NCBI GenBank assembly: GCA_015493405.1
Contig: WGDF01000257.1
Coordinates: 1-5,562 of the forward strand
Source: Flavobacteriaceae bacterium
GTDB taxonomy: Bacteria > Bacteroidota > Bacteroidia > Flavobacteriales > Flavobacteriaceae
Direction of reading: 5' to 3'
Length of the DNA stretch: 5,562 nucleotides
Position 1 is the first letter of the stretch, and each line of letters begins with the position of its first letter. Both the position numbers and the translations under genes were made by a program. The notes beneath the pieces are model-generated. The model was not told the origin of the DNA, did no database searches, and saw nothing but the letters and a program-made list of their open reading frames with translations. Positions 1-5,562 of the stretch are shown here, piece after piece.

Positions 1-212
1 AAAGCACCACCGGTAAATTGGTTTAACAAATCTAACAATGTATTATCAGCGGTTTGGTGTTGCAAATTGGCCAATTGCGTCGGATCTATACCGGGCAATG
101 AAACTTGAGCGCCAAAACGATATACCAAAATTAAACCCAGTGTAAAGATTATTTTTTTTCGAAGCTCTTCAATGCTCCATATTGCTTTAATTGTATCTAC
201 AAACTTCTTCAT
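1..212 (-). CDS. secY: Protein translocase subunit SecY, N-terminal part (cut by window edge)
   Basis: SecY is the channel-forming membrane subunit of the SecYEG translocon, which moves proteins across or into the inner membrane. Only the first 70 codons plus two bases are present, because the gene runs off the low-coordinate edge; family members are about 440 residues. It starts at ATG 212-210 and reads MKKFVDTIKAIWSIEELRKK. A hydrophobic first membrane segment follows at about residues 21-38 (IIFTLGLILVYRFGAQV). The SecY hallmarks YRFGAQVSLPGID and, at residues 62-70, LLNQFTGGA follow. The wording matches Bacteroidota SecY as I know it. It lies 14 bases after rplO, its usual position in the spc operon. 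No Shine-Dalgarno sequence is visible; the leader is A/T-rich (AATTAATTGATTTTTC). This frame begins near the edge, so I translated it directly from the sequence. Confidence 0.95.
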   Translation of the reverse strand, partial: MKKFVDTIKAIWSIEELRKKIIFTLGLILVYRFGAQVSLPGIDPTQLANLQHQTADNTLLDLLNQFTGGA

Positions 213-226
213 GAAAAATCAATTAA

Positions 227-676
227 TTAAATTAGTTCAACTTTACCACCGGCTGCTTCAATAGCTTCCTGAGCCTTTTTAGAAAATTTATGGGCGTAAA
301 CTGTAACAGATGATTTAATTTCACCTCTACCTAATACTTTCAATAATTCTCTTTTATTGACTAAGCCGAAACTGACAAAATCTTCAAATGTAACAACATC
401 TTTAACTTTACCATCGTCAATCAACTTTTGAATGGTGTCTAAATTAACGCCTTGATAAGCAACGCGATTGATATTGGTAAAACCAAATTTAGGCACACGT
501 CTATACAAGGGCATTTGTCCGCCTTCAAATCCGGGTGTTCTGGAATAACCGGAACGAGATTTGGCACCTTTATGCCCTCTGGTAGCTGTACCGCCACGTT
601 TGGAACCTTCTCCTCTACCTTTTCTTATATCTTTTTTTACTGAACCTTTTGCAGGTTTAAGATTGTGTAATTCCAT
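227..676 (-). CDS. rplO: 50S ribosomal protein L15 (uL15)
   Basis: L15 is a late-assembling large-subunit protein that threads a long basic N-terminal extension into 23S rRNA. The 149-residue product has the expected two parts. Residues 1-60 are a glycine- and lysine/arginine-rich, poorly structured arm with [14 protein letters not shown] (33-46). The family signature [17 protein letters not shown] is at 50-66. The remainder is a globular domain ending in [10 protein letters not shown]. Its length is normal for the family (E. coli has 144). It starts at ATG 676-674 and stops with TAA. It begins five bases after the rpmD stop, so the two are probably translated in close succession. A GAGGAAAT stretch in the end of rpmD lies about 18 bases before the ATG, too far to be a convincing Shine-Dalgarno site. 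Confidence 0.97.
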   Translation of the reverse strand: MELHNLKPAKGSVKKDIRKGRGEGSKRGGTATRGHKGAKSRSGYSRTPGFEGGQMPLYRRVPKFGFTNINRVAYQGVNLDTIQKLIDDGKVKDVVTFEDFVSFGLVNKRELLKVLGRGEIKSSVTVYAHKFSKKAQEAIEAAGGKVELI

Positions 677-681
677 TTCTA

Positions 682-867
682 CTAATTTTTTATTTCCTCA
701 ACGGAGATTAAGTGTTTCACTTTATTTATCATACCTTGTATTTGAGGTGTTAAATTGTGAATACGTTCTTGTCCTATGCGTCTTAAACCAAGGGCTTCTA
801 AAGTTTGCTCTTGATCTTTGGGTCTGTTAATGATACTCTTAACTTGTTTTACTCTTACTTTTGTCAT
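682..867 (-). CDS. rpmD: 50S ribosomal protein L30 (uL30)
   Basis: L30 is a small large-subunit protein that binds 23S rRNA. I take the start at ATG 867-865, giving 61 residues: [20 protein letters not shown] and so on. A longer reading from TTG 873-871 would add two residues (M-K). The ATG is preferred because family members begin with a short strand right after the initiator Met, and TTG is a weaker start. The L30 pattern is clear: KVKQVKS-type first strand, [18 protein letters not shown] (15-32), then [19 protein letters not shown] (40-58). Its length fits the family (about 59-61). It lies 11 bases after rpsE and 5 bases before rplO. It is the only visible gene in the window ending in TAG. 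Not all bacteria keep L30, so its presence here is informative but ordinary for Bacteroidota. Confidence 0.95.
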   Translation of the reverse strand: MTKVRVKQVKSIINRPKDQEQTLEALGLRRIGQERIHNLTPQIQGMINKVKHLISVEEIKN

Positions 868-878
868 CTTCAAATAAT

Positions 879-1403
879 TTATCCGTTAAAAACTTTATCA
901 AGAGAAATACCTCTTTGTTTAGCTACAGCTTGTGCATCTCTCATATGTAATAAAGCATCCAAAGTAGCTTTAACAACGTTATTGGGATCTGAAGAGCCAT
1001 GAGATTTGGTTAAAACATCACGAACTCCGGCTGATTCTAATACGGCACGGACGGCACCACCTGCAATAACCCCGGTACCTGGTGAGGCGGGTTTTAAAAA
1101 GATGCGTGCGCCACTGAATTTGCCTAATTCTTGATGTGGTATAGTCCCATTTATAATAGGAACTCTTACCAAATTCTTTTTAGCATTGTCAATTGCTTTT
1201 TGAATAGCATCGGGAACTTCTTTAGATTTTCCCATACCATAACCTACAACACCGTTTTTGTCCCCAACGACAACGATTGCAGAAAATCCAAAATTTCTAC
1301 CACCTTTGGTTACTTTGGTCACACGATTAACAGCTACCAAGCGATCTTCTAATTCTAAGCCACCCGGTTTTATTCTTTCTATATCTTTGTATTTATCAAG
1401 CAT
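879..1403 (-). CDS. rpsE: 30S ribosomal protein S5 (uS5)
   Basis: S5 sits on the solvent side of the 30S subunit near the mRNA entry channel and affects decoding accuracy. The 174-residue product has the N-terminal double-stranded-RNA-binding-like domain followed by the C-terminal domain. Recognisable blocks are [20 protein letters not shown] (21-40), [20 protein letters not shown] (44-63), [19 protein letters not shown] (105-123), [19 protein letters not shown] (130-148) and the C-terminal [13 protein letters not shown]. The loop near residues 27-36, where spectinomycin-resistance changes arise in other bacteria, shows no deletion. It starts at ATG 1403-1401, three bases after the rplR stop (TAA GAT ATG), an arrangement suggesting translational coupling. 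No good Shine-Dalgarno sequence is seen. Confidence 0.98.
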   Translation of the reverse strand: MLDKYKDIERIKPGGLELEDRLVAVNRVTKVTKGGRNFGFSAIVVVGDKNGVVGYGMGKSKEVPDAIQKAIDNAKKNLVRVPIINGTIPHQELGKFSGARIFLKPASPGTGVIAGGAVRAVLESAGVRDVLTKSHGSSDPNNVVKATLDALLHMRDAQAVAKQRGISLDKVFNG

Positions 1404-1406
1404 ATC

Positions 1407-1763
1407 TTAAAATTTTAATCCACCTTTTCTGGCACCTTCTGCCAATGATTTAACACGACCGTGATATAAAAATCCGGAACGGTCAAAAGTTACTGTATCG
1501 ATACCTTTATCGAGGGCTATTTTGGCAATTTTCTCTCCAACCAAAGCAGCTTTTTCGATTTTAGTTCCTTTTTGAGAAGCAACTTCTTTCTCACGTGAGG
1601 AAGTGGCAGCTAAAGTAACACCGTTAACATCGTCAATGATTTGCGCATATACTTCTTTACTGCTTCGGAAAATCGAGAGACGCGGTCTTTCAGGTGTTCC
1701 TTTGACAATTTTTCTAATACGCTTTTGTATTCTTCTTCTTCTATCTAATTTACTCAGTTTCAT
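1407..1763 (-). CDS. rplR: 50S ribosomal protein L18 (uL18)
   Basis: L18 binds 5S rRNA, together with L5, and helps dock it onto the large subunit's central protuberance. The 118-residue product has normal family length. It opens with a strongly basic tail ([18 protein letters not shown], 1-18), which contacts rRNA. The block [20 protein letters not shown] follows at 22-41. The C-terminal signature [20 protein letters not shown] (93-112) then leads to the ending GGLKF. It starts at ATG 1763-1761, 12 bases after the rplF stop, and is followed after 3 bases by rpsE. The rplF-rplR junction contains two in-frame TAA codons in a row (1778-1773), so termination of rplF is doubly secured just before this start. 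No Shine-Dalgarno sequence is visible. Confidence 0.98.
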   Translation of the reverse strand: MKLSKLDRRRRIQKRIRKIVKGTPERPRLSIFRSSKEVYAQIIDDVNGVTLAATSSREKEVASQKGTKIEKAALVGEKIAKIALDKGIDTVTFDRSGFLYHGRVKSLAEGARKGGLKF

Positions 1764-1775
1764 AATGCTTACTTA

Positions 1776-2321
1776 TTAGGCTGTTTTACCAGCTTTTCTT
1801 CTAATTTCTTCTCCTACATATCTCACACCTTTTCCTTTATAAGGTTCAGGTTTACGGAAAGATCTGATTTTAGCGGCAATATGTCCAATGAGTTGTTTAT
1901 CAAACGATGTTAATTTAACTATTGGATTTTTACCTTTTTCAGATATGGTTTCAACTTTAACCTCTTTGGGTAATTCTATTAATATATTGTGTGAGAAACC
2001 TAAAGACAGGTCCAAAAGTTGTCCTTGGTTAGAGGCTTTATAACCTACACCAACCAATTCTAATTCTTTAGTCCAACCTTTAGCAACACCTTCAATCATA
2101 TTAAAAAGCAATGATCTGTAAAGTCCGTGAAAAGACTTGTCTCTTTTACTTTCTGATGGGCGTTTTACTTCAATGACACCGTCATTTATTTCAAATTCAA
2201 TACCACCTTTGACTTCTTGGGTCAATTCGCCCAATTTGCCTTTTACCGTGATTAAATTATCTTTGATATCTACGGTAACACCTTCGGGTATTGTAACGGG
2301 TTTAAATCCTATTCTTGACAT
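1776..2321 (-). CDS. rplF: 50S ribosomal protein L6 (uL6)
   Basis: L6 lies near the sarcin-ricin loop and the L7/L12 stalk base, the site where translation factors bind, and is needed for late large-subunit assembly. The 181-residue product (E. coli 177) has the two repeated alpha-beta domains of the family. It opens with MSRIGFKPVTIPEGV. The linker region is LYRSLLFNMIEGVAKGWTKE (67-86). The second domain contains ELVGVGYKA (89-97), LSLGFSHNI (105-113) and the highly conserved RKPEPYKGKGVRYVGEEIRR (156-175), ending in a short basic tail. The start ATG 2321-2319 gives the classic MSR N-terminus and lies 13 bases after rpsH, behind an A-rich leader (AAAAAAAATTGAACT) with no Shine-Dalgarno motif. 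Tandem TAA TAA ends the gene. Confidence 0.98.
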   Translation of the reverse strand: MSRIGFKPVTIPEGVTVDIKDNLITVKGKLGELTQEVKGGIEFEINDGVIEVKRPSESKRDKSFHGLYRSLLFNMIEGVAKGWTKELELVGVGYKASNQGQLLDLSLGFSHNILIELPKEVKVETISEKGKNPIVKLTSFDKQLIGHIAAKIRSFRKPEPYKGKGVRYVGEEIRRKAGKTA

Positions 2322-2334
2322 AGTTCAATTTTTT

Positions 2335-2733
2335 TTAATAAACGTAACATAAAACCTCTCCACCAACATTCTCTTTTTGAGCTTGTTTACCAGTCATTAC
2401 ACCTTTAGAGGTTGAAAGAATAGCAATACCCAAACCGTTTAACACTTTAGGCATTTCATCGGTTCCTACATATTTTCGTAAACCGGGTTTACTGATTCTT
2501 TCTAATTTCTTGATAACAGGCATACTGTTCTCTTTATCATATTTCAAGGCTATTTTGATAAATTCTCTATTACCGTCTTCATCAAATTTATAACTCAGAA
2601 TATAACCTTGATCAAAAAGAATCTTGGTTATTTCTTTTTTTAATTTGGAAGAGGGAATCTTCACTACTTTATGTCCTGCGCTTTGTGCGTTTCTAATTCT
2701 AGTTAGAAAATCTGCTATTGGATCTGTATTCAT
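2335..2733 (-). CDS. rpsH: 30S ribosomal protein S8 (uS8)
   Basis: S8 is a primary binder of the central domain of 16S rRNA. In E. coli it is also the translational repressor of the spc operon, acting on mRNA near the start of rplE. The 132-residue product has normal family length. It begins [17 protein letters not shown], the standard S8 N-terminus. The middle contains [18 protein letters not shown] (73-90). The C-terminal rRNA-binding part carries [20 protein letters not shown] (107-126), then VLCYVY. This includes the S-T-S-K-G-V-M-T segment that contacts the 16S rRNA helix in known structures. The gene lies 18 bases after rpsN and 13 before rplF. Whether S8 represses this operon as in E. 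coli cannot be told from the protein; see the candidate element before rplE. Confidence 0.98.
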   Translation of the reverse strand: MNTDPIADFLTRIRNAQSAGHKVVKIPSSKLKKEITKILFDQGYILSYKFDEDGNREFIKIALKYDKENSMPVIKKLERISKPGLRKYVGTDEMPKVLNGLGIAILSTSKGVMTGKQAQKENVGGEVLCYVY

Positions 2734-2751
2734 CTTGCTTCTGTTTTAAAT

Positions 2752-3021
2752 TTACCAACTGGCTTTTTTAACGCCCGGTATTAATCCTTCGTTAGCCATT
2801 TCTCTGAAAGTTACACGAGAAATACCAAACACTCTCATATATCCTCTTGGACGTCCGGTCAATTTACATCTATTGTGTAATCTTACCGGCGATGCATTTT
2901 TAGGAAGTTTTTGCAAAGCTTCCCAATCACCCGCTTCTTTTAAAGCTTTACGTTTAGCGGCATATTGAGCGACTAATCTTTCGCGTTTGCGTTCGCGGGC
3001 TTTCATTGATTCTTTTGCCAT
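2752..3021 (-). CDS. rpsN: 30S ribosomal protein S14 (uS14), zinc-free short form
   Basis: S14 binds the 3' (head) domain of 16S rRNA next to S3 and S10. The product has 89 residues, between the zinc-binding form (about 61) and the E. coli form (101). The zinc-binding CxxC pairs are absent: the only cysteine is Cys52 in [19 protein letters not shown] (51-69). It is therefore a C-minus S14 that does not need zinc. The N-terminal half is a lysine/arginine-rich helix ([20 protein letters not shown]), followed by [14 protein letters not shown], and the protein ends in PGVKKASW. This length and wording are typical of Bacteroidota. The start ATG 3021-3019 lies one base after the rplE stop (TAA T ATG), the tightest junction in the window, so it is probably translationally coupled to rplE. 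Confidence 0.98.
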   Translation of the reverse strand: MAKESMKARERKRERLVAQYAAKRKALKEAGDWEALQKLPKNASPVRLHNRCKLTGRPRGYMRVFGISRVTFREMANEGLIPGVKKASW

Positions 3022-3022
3022 A

Positions 3023-3580
3023 TTATTTTTTCTTTTTAAATGGTAAACCTAGTTCTGTTAACAATGCTTTAGCTTCTTTATCGGTCTTAGCAGACGTTAC
3101 AAACGTAATGTCCATTCCGTTAATTTTATTGATTTTATCAAAATCAATTTCAGGAAAAATAATTTGTTCGGTTACGCCCAAATTATAATTTCCACGTCCG
3201 TCAAACCCATCCGCTTTAATGCCTTGAAAATCTCTTACACGCGGTAAAGCAATAGTGATTAATCTATCGAGAAATTCGTACATCTTGTCTTTTCTCAACG
3301 TCACTTTAGCACCGATAGGCATACCTTTTCTCAATTTAAAAGCGGCAACATCCTTTTTTGAAATGGTAGAAATGGCTTTTTGACCAGTAATAGCTGATAA
3401 TTCTTCAACAGCATAATCTACTAATTTCTTATCGGATACGGCTGCACCGACGCCTCTACTCACTACTATTTTTTCTAATTTAGGAGCTTGCATCACGTTC
3501 TTATAGCCGAATTCTTTCATCAACGCCTCAATAATGCGTTCTTTATATTCTTTTTCTAATCTTGGTGTATAATTCTTCAT
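3023..3580 (-). CDS. rplE: 50S ribosomal protein L5 (uL5)
   Basis: L5 binds 5S rRNA with L18 in the central protuberance and contacts the P-site tRNA and the 30S head. The 185-residue product (E. coli 179) shows the family blocks in order: [16 protein letters not shown] at the N-terminus, [15 protein letters not shown] (34-48), the core [20 protein letters not shown] (64-83), [11 protein letters not shown] (86-96), [10 protein letters not shown] (112-121), and [20 protein letters not shown] (126-145). It ends [13 protein letters not shown]. The start ATG 3580-3578 is three bases after the rplX stop. It is one of the few genes here with a Shine-Dalgarno-like sequence at a usable distance: GAGGT, ten bases before the ATG and inside the last codons of rplX. 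In E. coli this junction is where S8 represses the operon. Confidence 0.98.
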   Translation of the reverse strand: MKNYTPRLEKEYKERIIEALMKEFGYKNVMQAPKLEKIVVSRGVGAAVSDKKLVDYAVEELSAITGQKAISTISKKDVAAFKLRKGMPIGAKVTLRKDKMYEFLDRLITIALPRVRDFQGIKADGFDGRGNYNLGVTEQIIFPEIDFDKINKINGMDITFVTSAKTDKEAKALLTELGLPFKKKK

Positions 3581-3597
3581 GGCTTAAATAACCTCTT
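3581..3597 (-). promoter_or_regulatory. SD-like GAGGT and small hairpin before rplE
   Basis: On the minus strand the rplX-rplE junction reads AAAGAGGTTATTTAAGCC directly before the ATG of rplE. GAGGT is complementary to the usual anti-Shine-Dalgarno sequence, ten bases from the start. GGTT and AGCC (3593-3581) can pair with an AUUUA loop: three Watson-Crick pairs, one of them A-U, plus one G-U. The small stem would hide part of the GAGGT and abut the start codon. The pairing is seen in the sequence; any regulatory role is inference. In E. coli the S8 repressor site lies at this junction, but I do not see the E. coli S8-binding structure here. A stem this short could arise by chance. Confidence 0.25.
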
Positions 3598-3898
3598 TTG
3601 ATTTTTTTGAAACTCTTACTTTCTTTCCATCTTTAGTTTCATAGCCGACTCTGGTCGCTTTTCCCGATTTGGGATCGACTAAAGCAACGTTTGAAATGTG
3701 AATGGGAGCTTCTTTTTCTACTATACCACCTTGAGGGTTCTCGGCACTGGGTTTAACGTGTTTTTTAATAACGTTCACACCTTCGACAAGAACTCTGTCT
3801 TTAGACTTAACAATCTTAAGTACTTTTCCTTTTTGACCTTTATCTTTTCCGGCTAAAATGATGACTTCATCACCGGTTTTAATTTTAAATTTCTTCAT
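3584..3898 (-). CDS. rplX: 50S ribosomal protein L24 (uL24)
   Basis: L24 is an assembly initiator of the large subunit that binds the 5' domain of 23S rRNA and ends up near the peptide exit tunnel. The 104-residue product has normal family length. The KOW motif is at about residues 6-33, with [20 protein letters not shown] (6-25) including the conserved G-K-D-K-G-x-x-G-K. It is followed by [20 protein letters not shown] (38-57), [20 protein letters not shown] (57-76) and a basic C-terminal region. The start ATG 3898-3896 lies 12 bases after rplN behind an A/T-rich leader (AAATCTAAGTATA) without a Shine-Dalgarno sequence. Its last codons (K-E-V-I-stop) double as the SD-like leader of rplE. Confidence 0.98.
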   Translation of the reverse strand: MKKFKIKTGDEVIILAGKDKGQKGKVLKIVKSKDRVLVEGVNVIKKHVKPSAENPQGGIVEKEAPIHISNVALVDPKSGKATRVGYETKDGKKVRVSKKSKEVI

Positions 3899-3910
3899 TA
3901 TACTTAGATT

Positions 3911-4279
3911 TTATAAAACCTCAGGGGCTAATGATACTATTTTCATAAACTTTTTATCACGTAATTCTCTAGCTACGGGGCCAAAAACACGCGTTCCTCT
4001 CATTTCTCCGGTGGGATTTAGTAAGACTACAGCATTGTCTTCAAATCTGATGTAAGATCCATCAGGTCTTCTGACTTCTTTTTTAGTTCTTACCACAACA
4101 CCGGTTGAAACGGTTCCTTTTTTTACGGTACCGTTAGGAGTGGCTTCTTTAACGGTTACAACCACTTTGTCTCCCAAAGAAGCATAACGTTTTTTGGTTC
4201 CTCCTAATACTCTGATAACCATGGCTTCTTTAGCACCTGTATTATCTGCAACTTTAACTCTTGATTCTTGTTGTACCAT
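3911..4279 (-). CDS. rplN: 50S ribosomal protein L14 (uL14)
   Basis: L14 sits at the subunit interface, where it forms an intersubunit bridge with 16S rRNA and, in many bacteria, is the docking site for the silencing factor RsfS. The 122-residue product matches the family's very constant length. It starts [20 protein letters not shown] (1-20), followed by VIRVLGG. The [18 protein letters not shown] block is at 71-88, and [17 protein letters not shown] at 91-107, with an ending in SLAPEVL. The start ATG 4279-4277 lies only two bases after the rpsQ stop (TAA TT ATG), so ribosomes finishing S17 probably reinitiate here. In E. coli this gene is the first of the spc operon with its own promoter upstream; here there is no room for one in the gap, so any promoter would have to lie inside rpsQ or further upstream. 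Confidence 0.98.
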   Translation of the reverse strand: MVQQESRVKVADNTGAKEAMVIRVLGGTKKRYASLGDKVVVTVKEATPNGTVKKGTVSTGVVVRTKKEVRRPDGSYIRFEDNAVVLLNPTGEMRGTRVFGPVARELRDKKFMKIVSLAPEVL

Positions 4280-4281
4280 AA

Positions 4282-4545
4282 TTATTTAGCTCTTTCTAAT
4301 ATTTCAACTAAACGCCATCTTTTGGTTTTACTCAAAGGACGGGTTTCCATAATTTTGACTTTATCCCCGATATTGCATTCATTTTTTTCATCATGAACGA
4401 CATATTTTTTTGTTTTATGCACAAACTTGCCATAAAGGGGGTGTTTCATTCTTTTAACTTCGGAAACAACAATGGTTTTATCCATTTTGTTTTTGGTAAC
4501 CAAACCAATACGTTCTTTTCTTAAGTTCCTTGTAATATTTTCCAT
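4282..4545 (-). CDS. rpsQ: 30S ribosomal protein S17 (uS17)
   Basis: S17 is a primary assembly protein with an OB-like beta barrel that binds the 5' domain of 16S rRNA. The 87-residue product (E. coli 84) opens [20 protein letters not shown]. The conserved core is [20 protein letters not shown] (20-39), with the lysine-rich loop [11 protein letters not shown] (43-53). The C-terminal family signature is [18 protein letters not shown] (60-77), then [10 protein letters not shown]. In E. coli rpsQ is the last gene of the S10 operon. Here it runs into rplN after two bases, so the S10/spc boundary is not marked by any terminator. The leader ends AAGGAA directly before the ATG; this resembles a Shine-Dalgarno sequence but is too close to the start to be a standard one. 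Confidence 0.98.
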   Translation of the reverse strand: MENITRNLRKERIGLVTKNKMDKTIVVSEVKRMKHPLYGKFVHKTKKYVVHDEKNECNIGDKVKIMETRPLSKTKRWRLVEILERAK

Positions 4546-4559
4546 TTCCTTAAATTCTT

Positions 4560-4748
4560 TTAGTTACCTCTTTGGTTTAATTCCGTCATCATTCTTGCAA
4601 TGGTTCTTCTCATTTTACGGATTTCCATCGGATTTTCTAATGGTGTCACAGCATGGCTTAAAGTTAAGCTGTCATATTTCTTCTTCAAATCGCTCAAACG
4701 TTCTTTGAGTTCAGCGATATCCATATTTCTAATTTCAGACATTTTCAT
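4560..4748 (-). CDS. rpmC: 50S ribosomal protein L29 (uL29)
   Basis: L29 is a small helical hairpin protein next to the peptide exit tunnel, forming with L23 part of the docking site for signal recognition particle and trigger factor. The 62-residue product is nearly all helix. It contains [19 protein letters not shown] (3-21), a second helix-forming stretch, and [19 protein letters not shown] (35-53), ending TELNQRGN. The TPLENP and RRTIARM wording is characteristic of Bacteroidota L29. Two in-frame ATG codons, 4748-4746 and 4742-4740, begin MKMSEI and MSEI; neither has a Shine-Dalgarno sequence, so the start is uncertain by two residues. I keep the first. The gene lies 9 bases after rplP and 14 before rpsQ. 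Confidence 0.96.
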   Translation of the reverse strand: MKMSEIRNMDIAELKERLSDLKKKYDSLTLSHAVTPLENPMEIRKMRRTIARMMTELNQRGN

Positions 4749-4757
4749 AGTTAAGAC

Positions 4758-5180
4758 TTATTTTTCTTGAAATTCCGGTGCGACGATAAACTTAGTTTTG
4801 ATGGGCAATTTTTGGGCCGCTAAACGAAGGGCTTCTTTAGCCACTTCCAAAGGGACGCCATCTACTTCAAACAAAACTTTACCCGGGCGTACCACGGCAG
4901 CCCAGTATTCGACATTACCTTTTCCTTTACCCATCCTAACCTCCAAGGGTTTTTTGGTAATCGGTTTATCAGGAAATATCTTAATCCATAATTGCCCCTC
5001 TCTTTTCATATAACGAGTGGCAGCAACACGTGCAGCTTCAATTTGTCTGGAGGTCATCCAAGTGGACTCCAAAGCTTTGATACCATAGATACCATAAGCC
5101 AATAAATGTCCGCGTTGAGAATTGCCTTTCATTCTTCCTTTTTGCTGCTTACGATGTTTATATCTTTTGGGTTGTAACAT
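4758..5180 (-). CDS. rplP: 50S ribosomal protein L16 (uL16)
   Basis: L16 is a late-binding large-subunit protein that helps shape the A-site tRNA path near the peptidyl transferase centre. The 140-residue product (E. coli 136) begins [20 protein letters not shown] (1-20). It contains [20 protein letters not shown] (43-62), then [20 protein letters not shown] (66-85) and [20 protein letters not shown] (86-105). Arg82 in EVRMGKGKG corresponds to the E. coli Arg81 that is hydroxylated by YcfD/RoxA; whether it is modified here is unknown. [18 protein letters not shown] is near the C-terminus, followed by a short tail ending PEFQEK. It lies 22 bases after rpsC, the longest gap in the window, behind a leader almost wholly A/T with no Shine-Dalgarno sequence. 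Confidence 0.98.
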   Translation of the reverse strand: MLQPKRYKHRKQQKGRMKGNSQRGHLLAYGIYGIKALESTWMTSRQIEAARVAATRYMKREGQLWIKIFPDKPITKKPLEVRMGKGKGNVEYWAAVVRPGKVLFEVDGVPLEVAKEALRLAAQKLPIKTKFIVAPEFQEK

Positions 5181-5202
5181 TTTTTACAATTTTAAATATA
5201 AA

Positions 5203-5562
5203 TTATTTTCTTCTTCTATTTCCTCTTTGCGACTTTCTTCCGTCTTTTTTGGATAAACCAATCATAGGGGAAAGATCTCTCTTACCGTAAACTTCGCCTT
5301 TCATAATCCATACTTTTACACCGAGACGGCCGTAAGTGGTATGAGCTTCTTCTAAAGCATAATCTATGTCTGCTCTAAAAGTTGAAAGGGGAATTCTACC
5401 ATCTTTATAACTCTCAGAACGAGCCATCTCTGCGCCATTTAATCTTCCGGAAATTTGAACTTTAATACCTTCGGCATTCATTCTCATTGTAGAAGCAATA
5501 GCTTGTTTAATAGCTCTTCTGTACGAAATACGATTTTCAATTTGACGGGCAATATTTTGCGC
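5203..5562 (-). CDS. rpsC: 30S ribosomal protein S3 (uS3), C-terminal part (cut by window edge)
   Basis: S3 lies at the mRNA entry pore of the 30S head and takes part in unwinding mRNA. The open frame runs off the high-coordinate edge, so only the last 119 residues are visible; the N-terminal KH domain is outside. The reading frame continues through the internal Met codon at 5487 up to 5562. The visible part starts [20 protein letters not shown]. Arg15, Arg16 and Lys19 of this fragment match E. coli Arg131, Arg132 and Lys135, the residues tied to mRNA helicase activity. The core then reads [19 protein letters not shown] (32-50), [20 protein letters not shown] (58-77), and [19 protein letters not shown] (81-99). 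It ends in a short basic tail ([15 protein letters not shown]). It is followed by rplP, as in other bacteria. Confidence 0.97.
   Translation of the reverse strand, partial: AQNIARQIENRISYRRAIKQAIASTMRMNAEGIKVQISGRLNGAEMARSESYKDGRIPLSTFRADIDYALEEAHTTYGRLGVKVWIMKGEVYGKRDLSPMIGLSKKDGRKSQRGNRRRK

Noticed and set aside
27..34. TAGATTTG on the minus strand inside secY, resembling the Bacteroidota -7 promoter element TAnnTTTG; similar matches at 385-392 and 484-491.
   Set aside because: None has a TTG-type -33 element at the expected distance of about 19-21 bases, and such 8-mers are frequent in AT-rich DNA; all lie inside coding sequence.
1773..1778. Two consecutive in-frame TAA codons at the end of rplF.
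   Set aside because: Tandem stops are common in highly expressed genes and need no special explanation.
452..5013. Plus-strand open frames of 60-89 codons (for example 561-830, 1131-1352, 3858-4055, 4472-4708, 4798-5013).
   Set aside because: Each lies antisense to a clearly recognised ribosomal protein gene, shows no recognisable domain, and is the expected shadow of AT-rich minus-strand coding.
5181..5202. AT-rich 22-base gap between rpsC and rplP, considered as a terminator or promoter.
   Set aside because: It has no GC-rich stem and no paired promoter elements; it is just the longest spacer in a continuous operon.
1..5562. Search for a hidden novel system, inserted gene, mobile element, tRNA, CRISPR or inverted repeats.
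   Set aside because: Almost every base belongs to one of fifteen standard ribosomal or secretion genes in canonical order with gaps of at most 22 bases; there is no room for one and no sign of one.

Overview
The window is a stretch of the universally conserved ribosomal protein cluster (the 3' part of the S10 operon followed by most of the spc operon). It is read entirely from the minus strand, so transcription runs from high to low coordinates. In transcription order the genes are rpsC (3' part only) - rplP - rpmC - rpsQ - rplN - rplX - rplE - rpsN - rpsH - rplF - rplR - rpsE - rpmD - rplO - secY (5' part only). This is the same order as in Escherichia coli. Thirteen genes are complete and two are cut by the window edges.

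The organism is very probably a member of the Bacteroidota. Several proteins carry wording I know from that phylum: SecY begins MKKFVDTIKAIWSIEELRKK and continues with LPGIDP and QTADN; L29 has [10 protein letters not shown] followed by RRTIARM.TEL.QR; S14 is the 89-residue form beginning [12 protein letters not shown]15 has [14 protein letters not shown]. The DNA is clearly AT-rich, and most starts lack a Shine-Dalgarno sequence and instead follow A/T-rich leaders, which also fits Bacteroidota. I cannot place it below phylum level with confidence.

Layout: 5562-4282 holds the end of the S10 operon genes (rpsC, rplP, rpmC, rpsQ). 4279-879 holds rplN to rpsE. 867-227 holds rpmD and rplO, and 212-1 holds the start of secY. 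Gene gaps are 1 to 22 bases and no genes overlap. No gap is long enough for a separate promoter and terminator, so the whole window looks like the middle of one long transcript. Of the 14 visible stop codons, 13 are TAA and one (rpmD) is TAG; TGA is not used.

Functionally, these genes supply small-subunit proteins (S3, S17, S14, S8, S5), large-subunit proteins (L16, L29, L14, L24, L5, L6, L18, L30, L15) and the translocon channel SecY. Together they link ribosome assembly to protein export. All reading frames look intact. I see no inserted genes, mobile elements, RNA genes, CRISPR arrays or undescribed system. The points worth a second look are minor: start-site choices, one SD-like element with a small hairpin before rplE, and the zinc-free S14.
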